Positions 1-6,255 of a stretch of DNA of 29,293 nucleotides are shown in pieces. Positions within the stretch are counted from its first letter, which is position 1. Each line of letters starts with the position of its first letter. This stretch comes from Planctomycetaceae bacterium UBA4732 (lineage in GTDB: Bacteria > Planctomycetota > Planctomycetia > Gemmatales > Gemmataceae): the NCBI GenBank assembly GCA_002404095.1, contig DHJA01000096.1, positions 11,484 to 40,776 on the forward strand, written 5' to 3'. A program made the position numbers and the translations under genes. Under the pieces are notes generated by a model, which searched no databases, was not told the origin of the DNA, and worked only from the letters and a program-made list of their open reading frames with translations.

Positions 1-45
1 AACTCGGGGCGCTTACGCGACCCCGCTCGCCCGTGGAGTTCTGCC

Positions 46-342
46 ATGATCCCCTTGCCGCACGACAGCGCCGCGGTGAACCATCGCGTCGTCGAAAGAC
101 CTATCCTCGTGGTGGAAACGCCATCGCATGCCGACGCCGTATCGCCGCCCGTGCCCAGCGAGGAACAGGTCCAGGCCATCGACGGCGCCTTCATCCATCA
201 ACAGCACGAACACGAAACGGTCGCCAGCTTCATCGGCCTGCGCCTCAGCGTCCTGCTCATGCACGACTTGGCCAAGGACGCAATCCCGAGCGCGGAGGAA
301 GAGGAACAGCCGCTAGACGACGCCGATCAGCCGGCCGAGTGA
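46..342 (+). CDS. Small acidic hypothetical protein (98 aa)
   Basis: I do not recognise the family. The ATG is preceded by GGAG about nine bases upstream, and the 98-codon frame ends 10 bp before the convergent phospholipase D-like gene. The protein has a hydrophobic stretch near residues 60-72 (ASFIGLRLSVLLMH) and an acidic tail (EEEEQPLDDADQ). No catalytic motif is visible. Overlapping frames on both strands are open here because of the high GC content. This one is preferred for its ribosome binding site and its ordinary-looking composition, but the choice is not secure. Confidence 0.45.
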   Translation: MIPLPHDSAAVNHRVVERPILVVETPSHADAVSPPVPSEEQVQAIDGAFIHQQHEHETVASFIGLRLSVLLMHDLAKDAIPSAEEEEQPLDDADQPAE

Positions 343-352
343 CTGCCGGCGT

Positions 353-958
353 TCACGCCGCCCGGTGTTGTGGATGCGGTACGGCCGTCGGGGCCGCCGC
401 TTGAACGACTGGCGCCCGTGCGTGGGCCTTGTGATCGCCGAAGTTTTTGCGATAGGCGACGATCAGTTCGGGATGGCCTTTGAGGATGAGCAGGTTCTCG
501 GCGTTGGCGTTCTCGGCCTCATTGGTGAAGTTGAAGCTGCCGGTGACGAGGGTACGGCTGTCGATAACCATGACCTTATTATGGGCGATGGGGTGCTGGG
601 CGTCGACGAGGGGGGCGAGACTCTGTTCCATGAAGAAATGGAGTTCGGTGTGCGGTTCCTTTTCATTGCTGTGGTCGAGCAGGATCTCGACGTGAACGCC
701 GCGGACTTTCGCGTCCACGAGGCTCTGAGCGATGGCCCGGTTGGTGAACGAATAGGCCAGGACGAGGATTTCGTGGCGCGCCTTACGGATCTCCTGGACG
801 ATGGCTTCGGTGCAGCCGCCCTTGGGAGAAAAGTGACAGGAGACGGACGGAGCCGTCCTCCAGGCGAGGGAGAGGCGGTGCGCCAGGTGGAGCAGCGTCC
901 AGGCGCCGAGGAATCCCGTCGCGAACATCAGATAGTCCATCGTATGCAGATGCAGCAT
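353..958 (-). CDS. Membrane-anchored phospholipase D / Nuc-like protein (201 aa)
   Basis: This is a probable single-HKD phospholipase D superfamily protein, of the group that includes Nuc-type endonucleases and cardiolipin-synthase-like enzymes. The motif HNKVMVIDSRTLVTGSFNFT starts at residue 126 and gives H126, K128 and D133 (HxKx4D), followed by the usual GSFNFT and the N/E-rich ENANAENLL segment. Residues about 7-25 are hydrophobic and would tether the protein to the membrane. A start at 958 is preferred over the longer open frame to 1078 because GGAGGA lies six bases upstream of this ATG. A single HKD motif implies that it works as a dimer, as known for Nuc. The substrate, DNA or lipid, cannot be decided from sequence. 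Confidence 0.82.
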   Translation of the reverse strand: MLHLHTMDYLMFATGFLGAWTLLHLAHRLSLAWRTAPSVSCHFSPKGGCTEAIVQEIRKARHEILVLAYSFTNRAIAQSLVDAKVRGVHVEILLDHSNEKEPHTELHFFMEQSLAPLVDAQHPIAHNKVMVIDSRTLVTGSFNFTNEAENANAENLLILKGHPELIVAYRKNFGDHKAHARAPVVQAAAPTAVPHPQHRAA

Positions 959-990
959 CGGCCGTCCTCCGTGTCGGTCTTCGGAGCGAT

Positions 991-1020
991 AGAATACCCC
1001 ATCGGCGGCGAAGGGGACAA
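991..1020 (-). promoter_or_regulatory. Candidate sigma70-type promoter for the PLD-like gene
   Basis: On the minus strand, TTGTCC (1015-1020) and TATTCT (991-996) are separated by 18 bp. This would place the transcript start about 25 nt upstream of the chosen ATG at 958. Each hexamer matches four of six consensus positions, so this is only a plausible site. Confidence 0.35.
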
Positions 1021-1031
1021 GACGAAGGTGG

Positions 1032-1080
1032 AATGGAAGCAGCCGCGCAAGTCGGTTAGGATGGACTTGCCCAGACAATC
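1032..1080 (+). promoter_or_regulatory. Repeated 49-bp upstream element, copy 1 (candidate promoter)
   Basis: This 49-bp segment is about 80% identical (39/49, no gaps) to 2253-2301, and each copy lies just upstream of a gene. Both copies keep TGGAAG and TAGGAT separated by exactly 17 bp (here 1034-1039 and 1057-1062), which is -35/-10 geometry. Both then continue into a shared AGACAATC at the end. A promoter shared by duplication is the simplest reading. A bound regulator is possible. Confidence 0.45.
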
Positions 1081-1097
1081 AGGTCCGAGGACGAGCC

Positions 1098-2210
1098 GTG
1101 TTGTACATCTCTCTAGTCGCGTCCGGGGTCTTGTTGCTCATCACCAACCTGCTGATCGCCTGGAAGGCGGAACACCCTGTTGCCACGGTGCTGACGATAT
1201 CGGCCTTGTTCTTTCTCGCCTCCCTTGGGCTGTGCCAGATTATACTTCCTCCCATTCTTCTTCAAGCGGCCCTGCTTGGGGCAATTGTTTCCGTCTGGGG
1301 TTGGAGACGCTGGCGGCGGCCGGTGTTTTTCTCGCTCTCGTGCGCCGCCACACTACTGGTCTACGGTGTGTTCGGCGCCGTCGCGTTTCAAGAGACGACG
1401 CAGTTGCAGCGCGAGTTCCCTTATGTCTCGATGGAAGACCGTTTGCCGCTTCCGAACGCCAGTCGTCCTATGGCGCCTTTACCTCTTGCCACAAGTGATC
1501 GACTCGACGCTATGGAGAATCTTCTCGGCAATCACAACGGGATGAACGATTACCGGGCTATCTCTCTCCGCTCCATCCATGAGAATGCAGTGCAGATATT
1601 CATGAATCAACAAGGGTTCGGTGCCACTCGGATGCTTATGCCCTCTGCATCCTTCTTGAAGGGCACAATACGCCGTGAACCGCCGATCCTCCAGCCCGGC
1701 CGCCCCTCACCCTCGCCCTGGGTTCTGGACTCTTTGCAAATCGGGCGGGATAGCTCAAAGGACGCCTACGACTTGCTTTCGCGCCATCAGGCAAGCGTGG
1801 TGGACTTTGTAAACGCCGACAATTTTGGCTTCATAAAAGATCGCCTGCGCGTCGCCGGGTTCCAAGAACATCAAATCAGCCAGACGCCTACTCCGTCCGA
1901 ACGCTGGACGCTTCAGACTCTTGATCTAATCGGAATTGCATTGCACGAAGAGCCGGTGGCCTACGTTTCCGAATATCTGCCGCGCATGGATGAGTTACGC
2001 GCGGCCCCGACCCGGACGCTCGATGACTTTGAGGCCGCGGGCTTGGCGACCTTGGAACGAGGCGAGGAACTGTTCGTGCGCGACCGCGGGGAGGAGCGTC
2101 GTATGCTCGGCGCCATCCGTGCCGCTCGCCAATGCCTCGCCTGTCATGGGGATGAGCGCGGCGATCTGCTCGGGGCCTTCTCCTACAGGTTGACACAAGA
2201 TCGGAAGTGA
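1098..2210 (+). CDS. Membrane protein with C-terminal c-type haem motif (370 aa)
   Basis: The N-terminal 100 residues hold about four hydrophobic segments (roughly 2-20, 29-47, 48-67 and 77-97). A soluble region of about 270 residues follows, ending in RQCLACHGDERGDLLGAFSY with the haem-binding C346-x-x-C349-H350. CxxCH followed by a short GxLxGAFSY-like tail is typical of planctomycete c-type-haem family proteins. The haem domain should face the periplasm if it is a true cytochrome c. Translation starts at GTG with GAGG seven bases upstream. The gene sits behind the repeated element at 1032-1080. I infer an electron-transfer or redox-sensing role, but no specific function can be named. Confidence 0.7.
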   Translation: MLYISLVASGVLLLITNLLIAWKAEHPVATVLTISALFFLASLGLCQIILPPILLQAALLGAIVSVWGWRRWRRPVFFSLSCAATLLVYGVFGAVAFQETTQLQREFPYVSMEDRLPLPNASRPMAPLPLATSDRLDAMENLLGNHNGMNDYRAISLRSIHENAVQIFMNQQGFGATRMLMPSASFLKGTIRREPPILQPGRPSPSPWVLDSLQIGRDSSKDAYDLLSRHQASVVDFVNADNFGFIKDRLRVAGFQEHQISQTPTPSERWTLQTLDLIGIALHEEPVAYVSEYLPRMDELRAAPTRTLDDFEAAGLATLERGEELFVRDRGEERRMLGAIRAARQCLACHGDERGDLLGAFSYRLTQDRK

Positions 2211-2252
2211 TACTCTCTTGCGCTTCGGTTGAGAATTGTCCAGTTCGGCGCG

Positions 2253-2301
2253 TATGGAAGAAGTCGCGGCAGGCTGTTAGGATGGACGTGACAAGACAAT
2301 C
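2253..2301 (+). promoter_or_regulatory. Repeated 49-bp upstream element, copy 2 (candidate promoter)
   Basis: This is the second copy of the element at 1032-1080. TGGAAG (2255-2260) and TAGGAT (2278-2283) are again 17 bp apart, and the copy again ends in AGACAATC. The next feature downstream is the GTG start of the antitoxin-like gene at 2329. Confidence 0.45.
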
Positions 2302-2328
2302 GGCCTTCAGAATTAGGAGGACAATCCT

Positions 2329-2562
2329 GTGACTCAGATCATCGTTGATGCGGCGATGCGGACCAAGTTGCACGACCTTCGCCAGCCGCTGGAGTTGTGT
2401 GATGAATCGGGGCGCGTACTGGCCCGGATCGTTCCTACGACTAATCCATCGGGCTGCCTACCCAAGGAACCGCCGCCGCTCAGCCAGGAAGAAATGCAGC
2501 GGCGCAAGCAGGAGGAGGATTTTAGTACGGAGGAAGTGCTGGCCTTTTTGGAGAAGCTGTAA
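2329..2562 (+). CDS. Small antitoxin-like planctomycete protein (77 aa)
   Basis: The frame starts at GTG with a strong AGGAGG about nine bases upstream. The protein has a short beta-rich N-terminal half (TQIIVDAAMRTKL, then LELCDESGRVLARIVP) and a charged helical C-terminal half ending STEEVLAFLEKL. This layout, with its LCDExGRVxAxxxP segment, is common in small planctomycete proteins that sit just upstream of RelE-like genes, so an antitoxin role is plausible. Here the stop codon overlaps an ATG (TAATG), but the frame that follows is only 10 codons long. The assignment rests on recalled family resemblance and gene layout, not on a catalytic motif. Confidence 0.6.
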   Translation: MTQIIVDAAMRTKLHDLRQPLELCDESGRVLARIVPTTNPSGCLPKEPPPLSQEEMQRRKQEEDFSTEEVLAFLEKL

Positions 2563-2594
2563 TGTTCCAGGTCCGCGGGGAGCGGCCGAATTGA
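2562..2594 (+). pseudogene. Possible remnant of a toxin gene coupled to the antitoxin-like gene
   Basis: The TAATG overlap at the end of the preceding gene opens a 10-residue frame, MFQVRGERPN, that stops at 2592-2594. RelE-like partners in this arrangement often begin with a similar MFxVxWxR segment. This fits the first codons of a toxin gene whose remainder has been lost. The evidence is slight, and a chance short frame cannot be excluded. Confidence 0.25.
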
Positions 2595-2651
2595 CGTTCG
2601 TAATGAATCCCGCCTCATATTTGGCTATTCAAGACATCTATTAACGCTAAT

Positions 2652-2960
2652 TCACCCCCCTTCCTCCGCCGGCAACGGCGTCGCCCCCGGCGGCGGTGTG
2701 CCCTTTCCCGCGCGGATATAGGCCGCGCGCCGCTTTTCGTACTCGGCCGGCGTCATCTCCTCCAACTCCGTCGTTTCGCCGCCCTCGACCGCTTGCCGAT
2801 GCAGCTGCTTGAGGAATGGAATACACCAGCCGCAGCCGGTGCCGGCCCCGCCGCACTCCGACAACTGACTTGCCACGCGCGGCCGTTCGCGCCGGATGAA
2901 GTTCGCCAACTTGCGGCGCGTCACGTGGAAGCAGTAGCATACCTGGGCGTTGAGGTCCAT
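2652..2960 (-). CDS. BFD-type [2Fe-2S] ferredoxin-like protein (102 aa)
   Basis: The N-terminal half resembles the bacterioferritin-associated ferredoxin (BFD) [2Fe-2S] domain: C8-Y-C10 after a short strand, then ECGGAGTGCGWCIP with C36, C43 and C46. In known BFD domains four such cysteines bind the cluster. The CGxC-P ending and the helical spacing between the pairs fit. The C-terminal half (about 60-102) is charged, then Pro/Gly-rich, and probably disordered. The ATG at 2960 has GAGG six bases upstream. It may pass electrons to or from bacterioferritin or a NAD(P)H-linked enzyme, but no partner gene is adjacent. Confidence 0.75.
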   Translation of the reverse strand: MDLNAQVCYCFHVTRRKLANFIRRERPRVASQLSECGGAGTGCGWCIPFLKQLHRQAVEGGETTELEEMTPAEYEKRRAAYIRAGKGTPPPGATPLPAEEGG

Positions 2961-2986
2961 GTGCGCCTCGGGACCGGGGACAGTTT

Positions 2987-3125
2987 CCCCGGACTCACGA
3001 GTACGTTCGCCCGGGGCTTTATCTCAGTCGCCCTAGGGGGCTCCCAGACAGGATGCCGTCGGCGTCTTGAGCACCTAGTGCGATCCGAGATAAAGCCCCG
3101 GGCGAACGTACTCGTGAGTCCGGGG
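2987..3125. repeat. Perfect 39-bp inverted repeat with 61-bp spacer
   Basis: The left arm 2987-3025 and the right arm 3087-3125 are exact reverse complements over 39 bp. The left arm begins CCCCGGACTCACGAG and ends GGGGCTTTATCTC. The spacer at 3026-3086 shows no coding signal. An arm pair this long and perfect, next to other palindromes, suggests a MITE-like or other dispersed hairpin element rather than a simple terminator. I see no flanking target-site duplication. Confidence 0.8.
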
Positions 3126-3189
3126 TACACCGGTCACCCTATCCGTCCGCCCGCGCCGACGCAAGCCGCCTCACGAAGTGTTATGGTGG

Positions 3190-3275
3190 CCGACTCGCTC
3201 CGCGAGTCGGTTGGAATGGCTCGCCCGATCCATCGAGTCATTGCACCGTCCAGAGTCACTCGCGGAGCGAGTGAC
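3190..3275. repeat. Pair of short palindromes in inverted orientation
   Basis: Two perfect hairpins lie 44 bp apart: 3190-3210 (9-bp stem, TCC loop) and 3255-3275 (9-bp stem, GGA loop). Their 15-bp cores, ACTCGCTCCGCGAGT and ACTCGCGGAGCGAGT, are reverse complements of each other, so the two units can also pair together as one larger hairpin. They lie in the 5' region of the RCK gene. They look like a REP-type dispersed element and could affect expression of that gene. Confidence 0.7.
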
Positions 3276-3297
3276 CTACGTAGTAACGGAGCCGCCC

Positions 3298-5274
3298 ATG
3301 AAACGTCCGATCATCCTGTGCGGTCTTGGTCGGATGGGGTCGCGCGTCTTGGATTATCTGCGAGCCGCCGACCTGCCCGTCGTCGTCGTGGACATCACCT
3401 GCCGCGCCGACGATCCGCGTCTGCAAGGAGCGCGGCTGGTGTCCGGCGACTGCCGGCGCCGCGACGTATTGGAGACGGCCGGCGTCGCCGACTGCGGCGG
3501 CGTCCTCGTGCTGACCGGCGACGACCTCCTCAACATCTCCACCGCGCTCATGGTCCGCGCCATCCATCCCGACGTGCGCGTCGTGGTGCGCATGTACAAC
3601 CAGAACCTCCTCAGCCGGCTAGGTAAGGCCGTTCACAATGTTTACGCCCTTAGTACATCGCTTTTGACCGCGCCCATCCTCGCCCTGACCGCCCTCACCG
3701 GCCAAGCGCTCGGCGCCTTCCGTCTTGAAGGACACGAACTCGACCGCCGTCAGGTCGCCGAATTGACCGTCCACGCCGGGTCGGAGTTGCGCGGCCGCAG
3801 CCTCGCCGGAACTATCGCCTACAGAGACGCGCTCGTACTGGCCCACTTACCGGCCAAGGGGGCGCCGCGCTTCCTGCTGGAGGTGGACCCGGAAACCTCG
3901 TTAGAGGCCGGCGACCGGCTGGTGGTCTGCGGCGAACCGCGAACCGTCGCGGCGCTGATGATCGCCGCCGGCGAAGACGAGGCGCCGCACCTGCGCTGGG
4001 CCGGCTGGCTGCGCCGATCCGGCCGCATCGCTTGGCGCACCGTCGCCGGGATTGATCGGCCCGTGCTGATCTGCACCCTCGTCTTGATCGCCGTGGTGGC
4101 CGGCAGTACCGCCTTGCTTACCTTCGGCGGCACTCGGTTCAGCGCCGCCCAAGCCCTGTTACGGACGGTCGGCGTCATGGCCACCGGCGGAGATTTGCAC
4201 AATGAAGACCTCGAATCGGATTGGATGCGGGTTTACGTCAGTTTCCTGCGCATCGTCGGGGCGGCGTTGTGGGCGGCGTTCACGGCCATCGTCACCAACT
4301 ATTTGCTGCGCGCCCGGTTAGGCGGCGCCCTCGAAGTGCGGCGCATCCCAGACGGCGGCCATATCGTCGTTTGCGGGCTGAGTCCGGTCGGCTTCCGCGT
4401 GGTTGAGGAACTGGTGCAGGTGGGACAGCGGCCGGTCGTGATCGAGCTAAACGCGGCCAATCGCTTCGTGACGACGGCCCGCCGGCTCGGGGCGGCCGTC
4501 ATCATCGGTGATATGACGGTGATGGAAGTGCTGCGACAGGCCCACGCCGGTACGGCGCGGGCCATTGTCGCCGCCACGGGCCACGACCTTCTTAACCTGG
4601 AGACGGCCTTGCTGGTGCGCGAACTGAACGCGGCCCAGCGGGTGGTACTCCTCTTATCCGATCCTCAATTGGCGCAAATGCTGCGCGAAGCGGCCAACGT
4701 GCGCCTGGCGGTGTCGCTGCCCGGATTGGCGGCCCCGGCCTTCGTGGCGGCGCTGTACGGCGACCGCGTTCAAAGCGTCTTCCTGGTGCGCGAACGCCTG
4801 TTCGCGGTCATTGATCTGGTGGTGCAGGAGGCGGACGCCCTGTTGACGGGCGAATCGGTGCGGGCCGTGGCCGTGGATTATCGACTACTACCGGTGGCCG
4901 TGCTGCCGGCGACGGGGCCGCCGCCGAATCCTTTGCTGGCAACGCGTCTATCTCCCGGCGACCGCCTGGCGGCCATTATCGCCTTGCCCGATCTGGATAA
5001 TCTGCTGCGCCGCCAGCCGCCGCCGCGCGACTGCGCTGTAGACGTGAGTGAGTTTCCCTTGCCGACGCGCGCTTGGTTGGCCGGCCTGGTGCGCACAATG
5101 CGCGGCGTGGGGCAGGCAGAGGTCGAAACGATGCTCGATCAACTACCATTGCGCCTGGGCAACGGCCTGACGCGCGGCCAGGCGGAAGACCTGCTGGCCC
5201 AGCTGGTGCGCGAACGAGTGACCGGGCGGCTGGTGCGCGAGAGTGATGTTAGTGGGACTTTGCCGAAGCGTTAA
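3298..5274 (+). CDS. Double-RCK (TrkA-N) membrane protein, potassium-channel-like (658 aa)
   Basis: Domains in order: TrkA-N Rossmann fold (about 3-120, GLGRMG at 9-14); TrkA-C-like domain (about 140-225, ending AGDRLVVCGEP); a membrane segment (about 254-277); a short re-entrant-like stretch (about 283-305); a second membrane segment (about 312-338); a second TrkA-N (about 354-485, GLSPVG at 360-365); and a C-terminal RCK_C-like region with a helical tail. This is the layout of RCK-gated K+ channels and transporters that bind NAD(H) or nucleotides. The expected TVGYG filter is absent, and the corresponding stretch reads RTVGVMATGGD. The ATG at 3298 with GGAG upstream is preferred; the open frame to 3178 would run through the palindrome repeats. 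The 3' end overlaps the convergent minus-strand gene by 26 bp. Confidence 0.8.
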   Translation: MKRPIILCGLGRMGSRVLDYLRAADLPVVVVDITCRADDPRLQGARLVSGDCRRRDVLETAGVADCGGVLVLTGDDLLNISTALMVRAIHPDVRVVVRMYNQNLLSRLGKAVHNVYALSTSLLTAPILALTALTGQALGAFRLEGHELDRRQVAELTVHAGSELRGRSLAGTIAYRDALVLAHLPAKGAPRFLLEVDPETSLEAGDRLVVCGEPRTVAALMIAAGEDEAPHLRWAGWLRRSGRIAWRTVAGIDRPVLICTLVLIAVVAGSTALLTFGGTRFSAAQALLRTVGVMATGGDLHNEDLESDWMRVYVSFLRIVGAALWAAFTAIVTNYLLRARLGGALEVRRIPDGGHIVVCGLSPVGFRVVEELVQVGQRPVVIELNAANRFVTTARRLGAAVIIGDMTVMEVLRQAHAGTARAIVAATGHDLLNLETALLVRELNAAQRVVLLLSDPQLAQMLREAANVRLAVSLPGLAAPAFVAALYGDRVQSVFLVRERLFAVIDLVVQEADALLTGESVRAVAVDYRLLPVAVLPATGPPPNPLLATRLSPGDRLAAIIALPDLDNLLRRQPPPRDCAVDVSEFPLPTRAWLAGLVRTMRGVGQAEVETMLDQLPLRLGNGLTRGQAEDLLAQLVRERVTGRLVRESDVSGTLPKR

Positions 5275-5770
5275 GGAGGTTGAACTTGGGTCCGCTAAGG
5301 GATTCGACGAGCCGCCTGGCAACTCCATGAAGTCTCGCACAGAAGTTCATGCCCACGCCGTCTCCCAGGCCCAACGAAGCCCCATTGCTTCGCATCCACT
5401 CCGTCAGGTCCGGCGTCATTTCAGATGGGATTTTGCCAGGTCCGGTAATCATTACGTTCTCAGGCTTCGGACACACCAAAGCCTGGGAGAAAAACCAGAC
5501 TTCGTCGAAGCCGAAGAAAATCCGTTGGCGGCGTTCCAGCGCCAACAGGCGGCGAATGGTCAGCAGTACCCCTTTGCCGACGAATTTGCCTTGGTTCTTA
5601 AACTCCTTTAGCAGAGGGCTATTCTCGGAAAGGGAGGCCACGTCGGAAGAGCTATCCAGACAAGTAACGAGGGCATACGCCATGTCGGATGTCGGCTCCT
5701 CGATCTGCGACAGGAAGTCATGAATGGACGTATCCATCCATCCCACGGTATATGGGGAAGTCCGTTGCAT
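5249..5770 (-). CDS. Unrecognised protein, candidate immunity protein (173 aa)
   Basis: I do not recognise a family. The protein is soluble, with no signal peptide, and its sequence (HDFLSQIEEPTSDMAYAL near residues 17-34, EVWFFSQALVCPKPENVMI near 90-108) looks like an ordinary globular alpha/beta protein. The ATG at 5770 has GGGAG seven bases upstream and lies 2 nt after the stop codon of the toxin-module gene. That is the usual order of a polymorphic toxin followed by its immunity gene. The immunity role is therefore inferred from position only. The 3' end overlaps the convergent RCK gene by 26 bp. Confidence 0.55.
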   Translation of the reverse strand: MQRTSPYTVGWMDTSIHDFLSQIEEPTSDMAYALVTCLDSSSDVASLSENSPLLKEFKNQGKFVGKGVLLTIRRLLALERRQRIFFGFDEVWFFSQALVCPKPENVMITGPGKIPSEMTPDLTEWMRSNGASLGLGDGVGMNFCARLHGVARRLVESLSGPKFNLLNASAKSH

Positions 5771-5772
5771 GA

Positions 5773-6009
5773 TTATTCTCCCGGTTTCAGTGTTCGCGGC
5801 GGCTGCCGGGGAGGGTTTTTCGCCCAGTCCCAATCATGGGCGTGAGGGTCGCCGGCGCCGGTGTGGTCGTGGCCGTAGTCGATGTTTTTGGCGGCGCGCC
5901 CGTCCAATCCGTAATACCTCTTTTGAATCAATTTACCGCTGCCGTCCCGTTTTTCCGCCATTCCACCCGGCGTCCTCGTGCTTGGCAGGTCCACTGGGCT
6001 TCGCGCCAT
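5773..6009 (-). CDS. Orphan polymorphic-toxin C-terminal module (78 aa)
   Basis: The sequence KRYYGLDGRAAKNIDYGHD at residues 30-48, followed by GAGDPHAHDWDW (51-62) and a Pro/Arg-rich end, resembles the extreme C-termini of RHS/YD-repeat polymorphic toxins from planctomycetes and other bacteria. There a YYxxxGRAxxDIDY segment followed by HxHxWDW closes the protein. Here the module stands alone, with no RHS core or secretion domain in frame. The ATG at 6009 has AAGG six bases upstream, and a TTG at 6024 is the alternative. The next gene begins 2 nt later. It may be a solo toxin cassette or the displaced tail of a larger RHS gene. Toxicity has not been shown, and the histidines may be metal-binding or catalytic. 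Confidence 0.55.
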   Translation of the reverse strand: MARSPVDLPSTRTPGGMAEKRDGSGKLIQKRYYGLDGRAAKNIDYGHDHTGAGDPHAHDWDWAKNPPRQPPRTLKPGE

Positions 6010-6142
6010 GCGCCACCTTGACAAAGAAGTTCAAAAGCTACGACGCGAACTAACCTTTATGGTGCTTGGGGCGCCCGTTGCCGTCAAGGAGAATTCGCCC
6101 GCCGCGGGGCCGCTCGAATGCGGATTTCCTTCTACCGACTTC

Positions 6143-6170
6143 TTGCATTGACCCATGCCGTGGTTATACT
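6143..6170 (+). promoter_or_regulatory. Candidate promoter of the CHAT/hydrolase cassette
   Basis: TTGCAT (6143-6148) and TATACT (6165-6170) are 16 bp apart and would start transcription near 6177, about 79 nt before the ATG at 6256. This supports the shorter start for the downstream gene over the open frame beginning at 6118. The interval from 6010 to 6255 otherwise holds the divergent upstream regions of the toxin module and this cassette. Confidence 0.45.
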
Positions 6171-6255
6171 CTCGTTCAGCCCGTCGTGGGGCTGCGCCCA
6201 TTTCGATCTTGGTGCGGCGCGGCCAACTCTTGTCGGGGGGCAAGGGAAACTACCC

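Noticed and set aside
365..1498. 377-aa plus-strand open frame
   Set aside because: It lies antisense to the phospholipase D-like gene, which has a clear HKD motif, and runs out of frame into the haem-protein gene. High GC keeps the frame open by chance.
2793..3626. 277-aa plus-strand open frame across the repeat cluster
   Set aside because: It crosses the 39-bp inverted repeat and overlaps the ferredoxin and RCK genes out of frame.
6118..6255. In-frame N-terminal extension of the CHAT-like protein resembling a signal peptide
   Set aside because: The frame covers a good promoter (6143-6170), so its first codons would precede the transcript start. The ATG at 6256 has its own AAGGGA.
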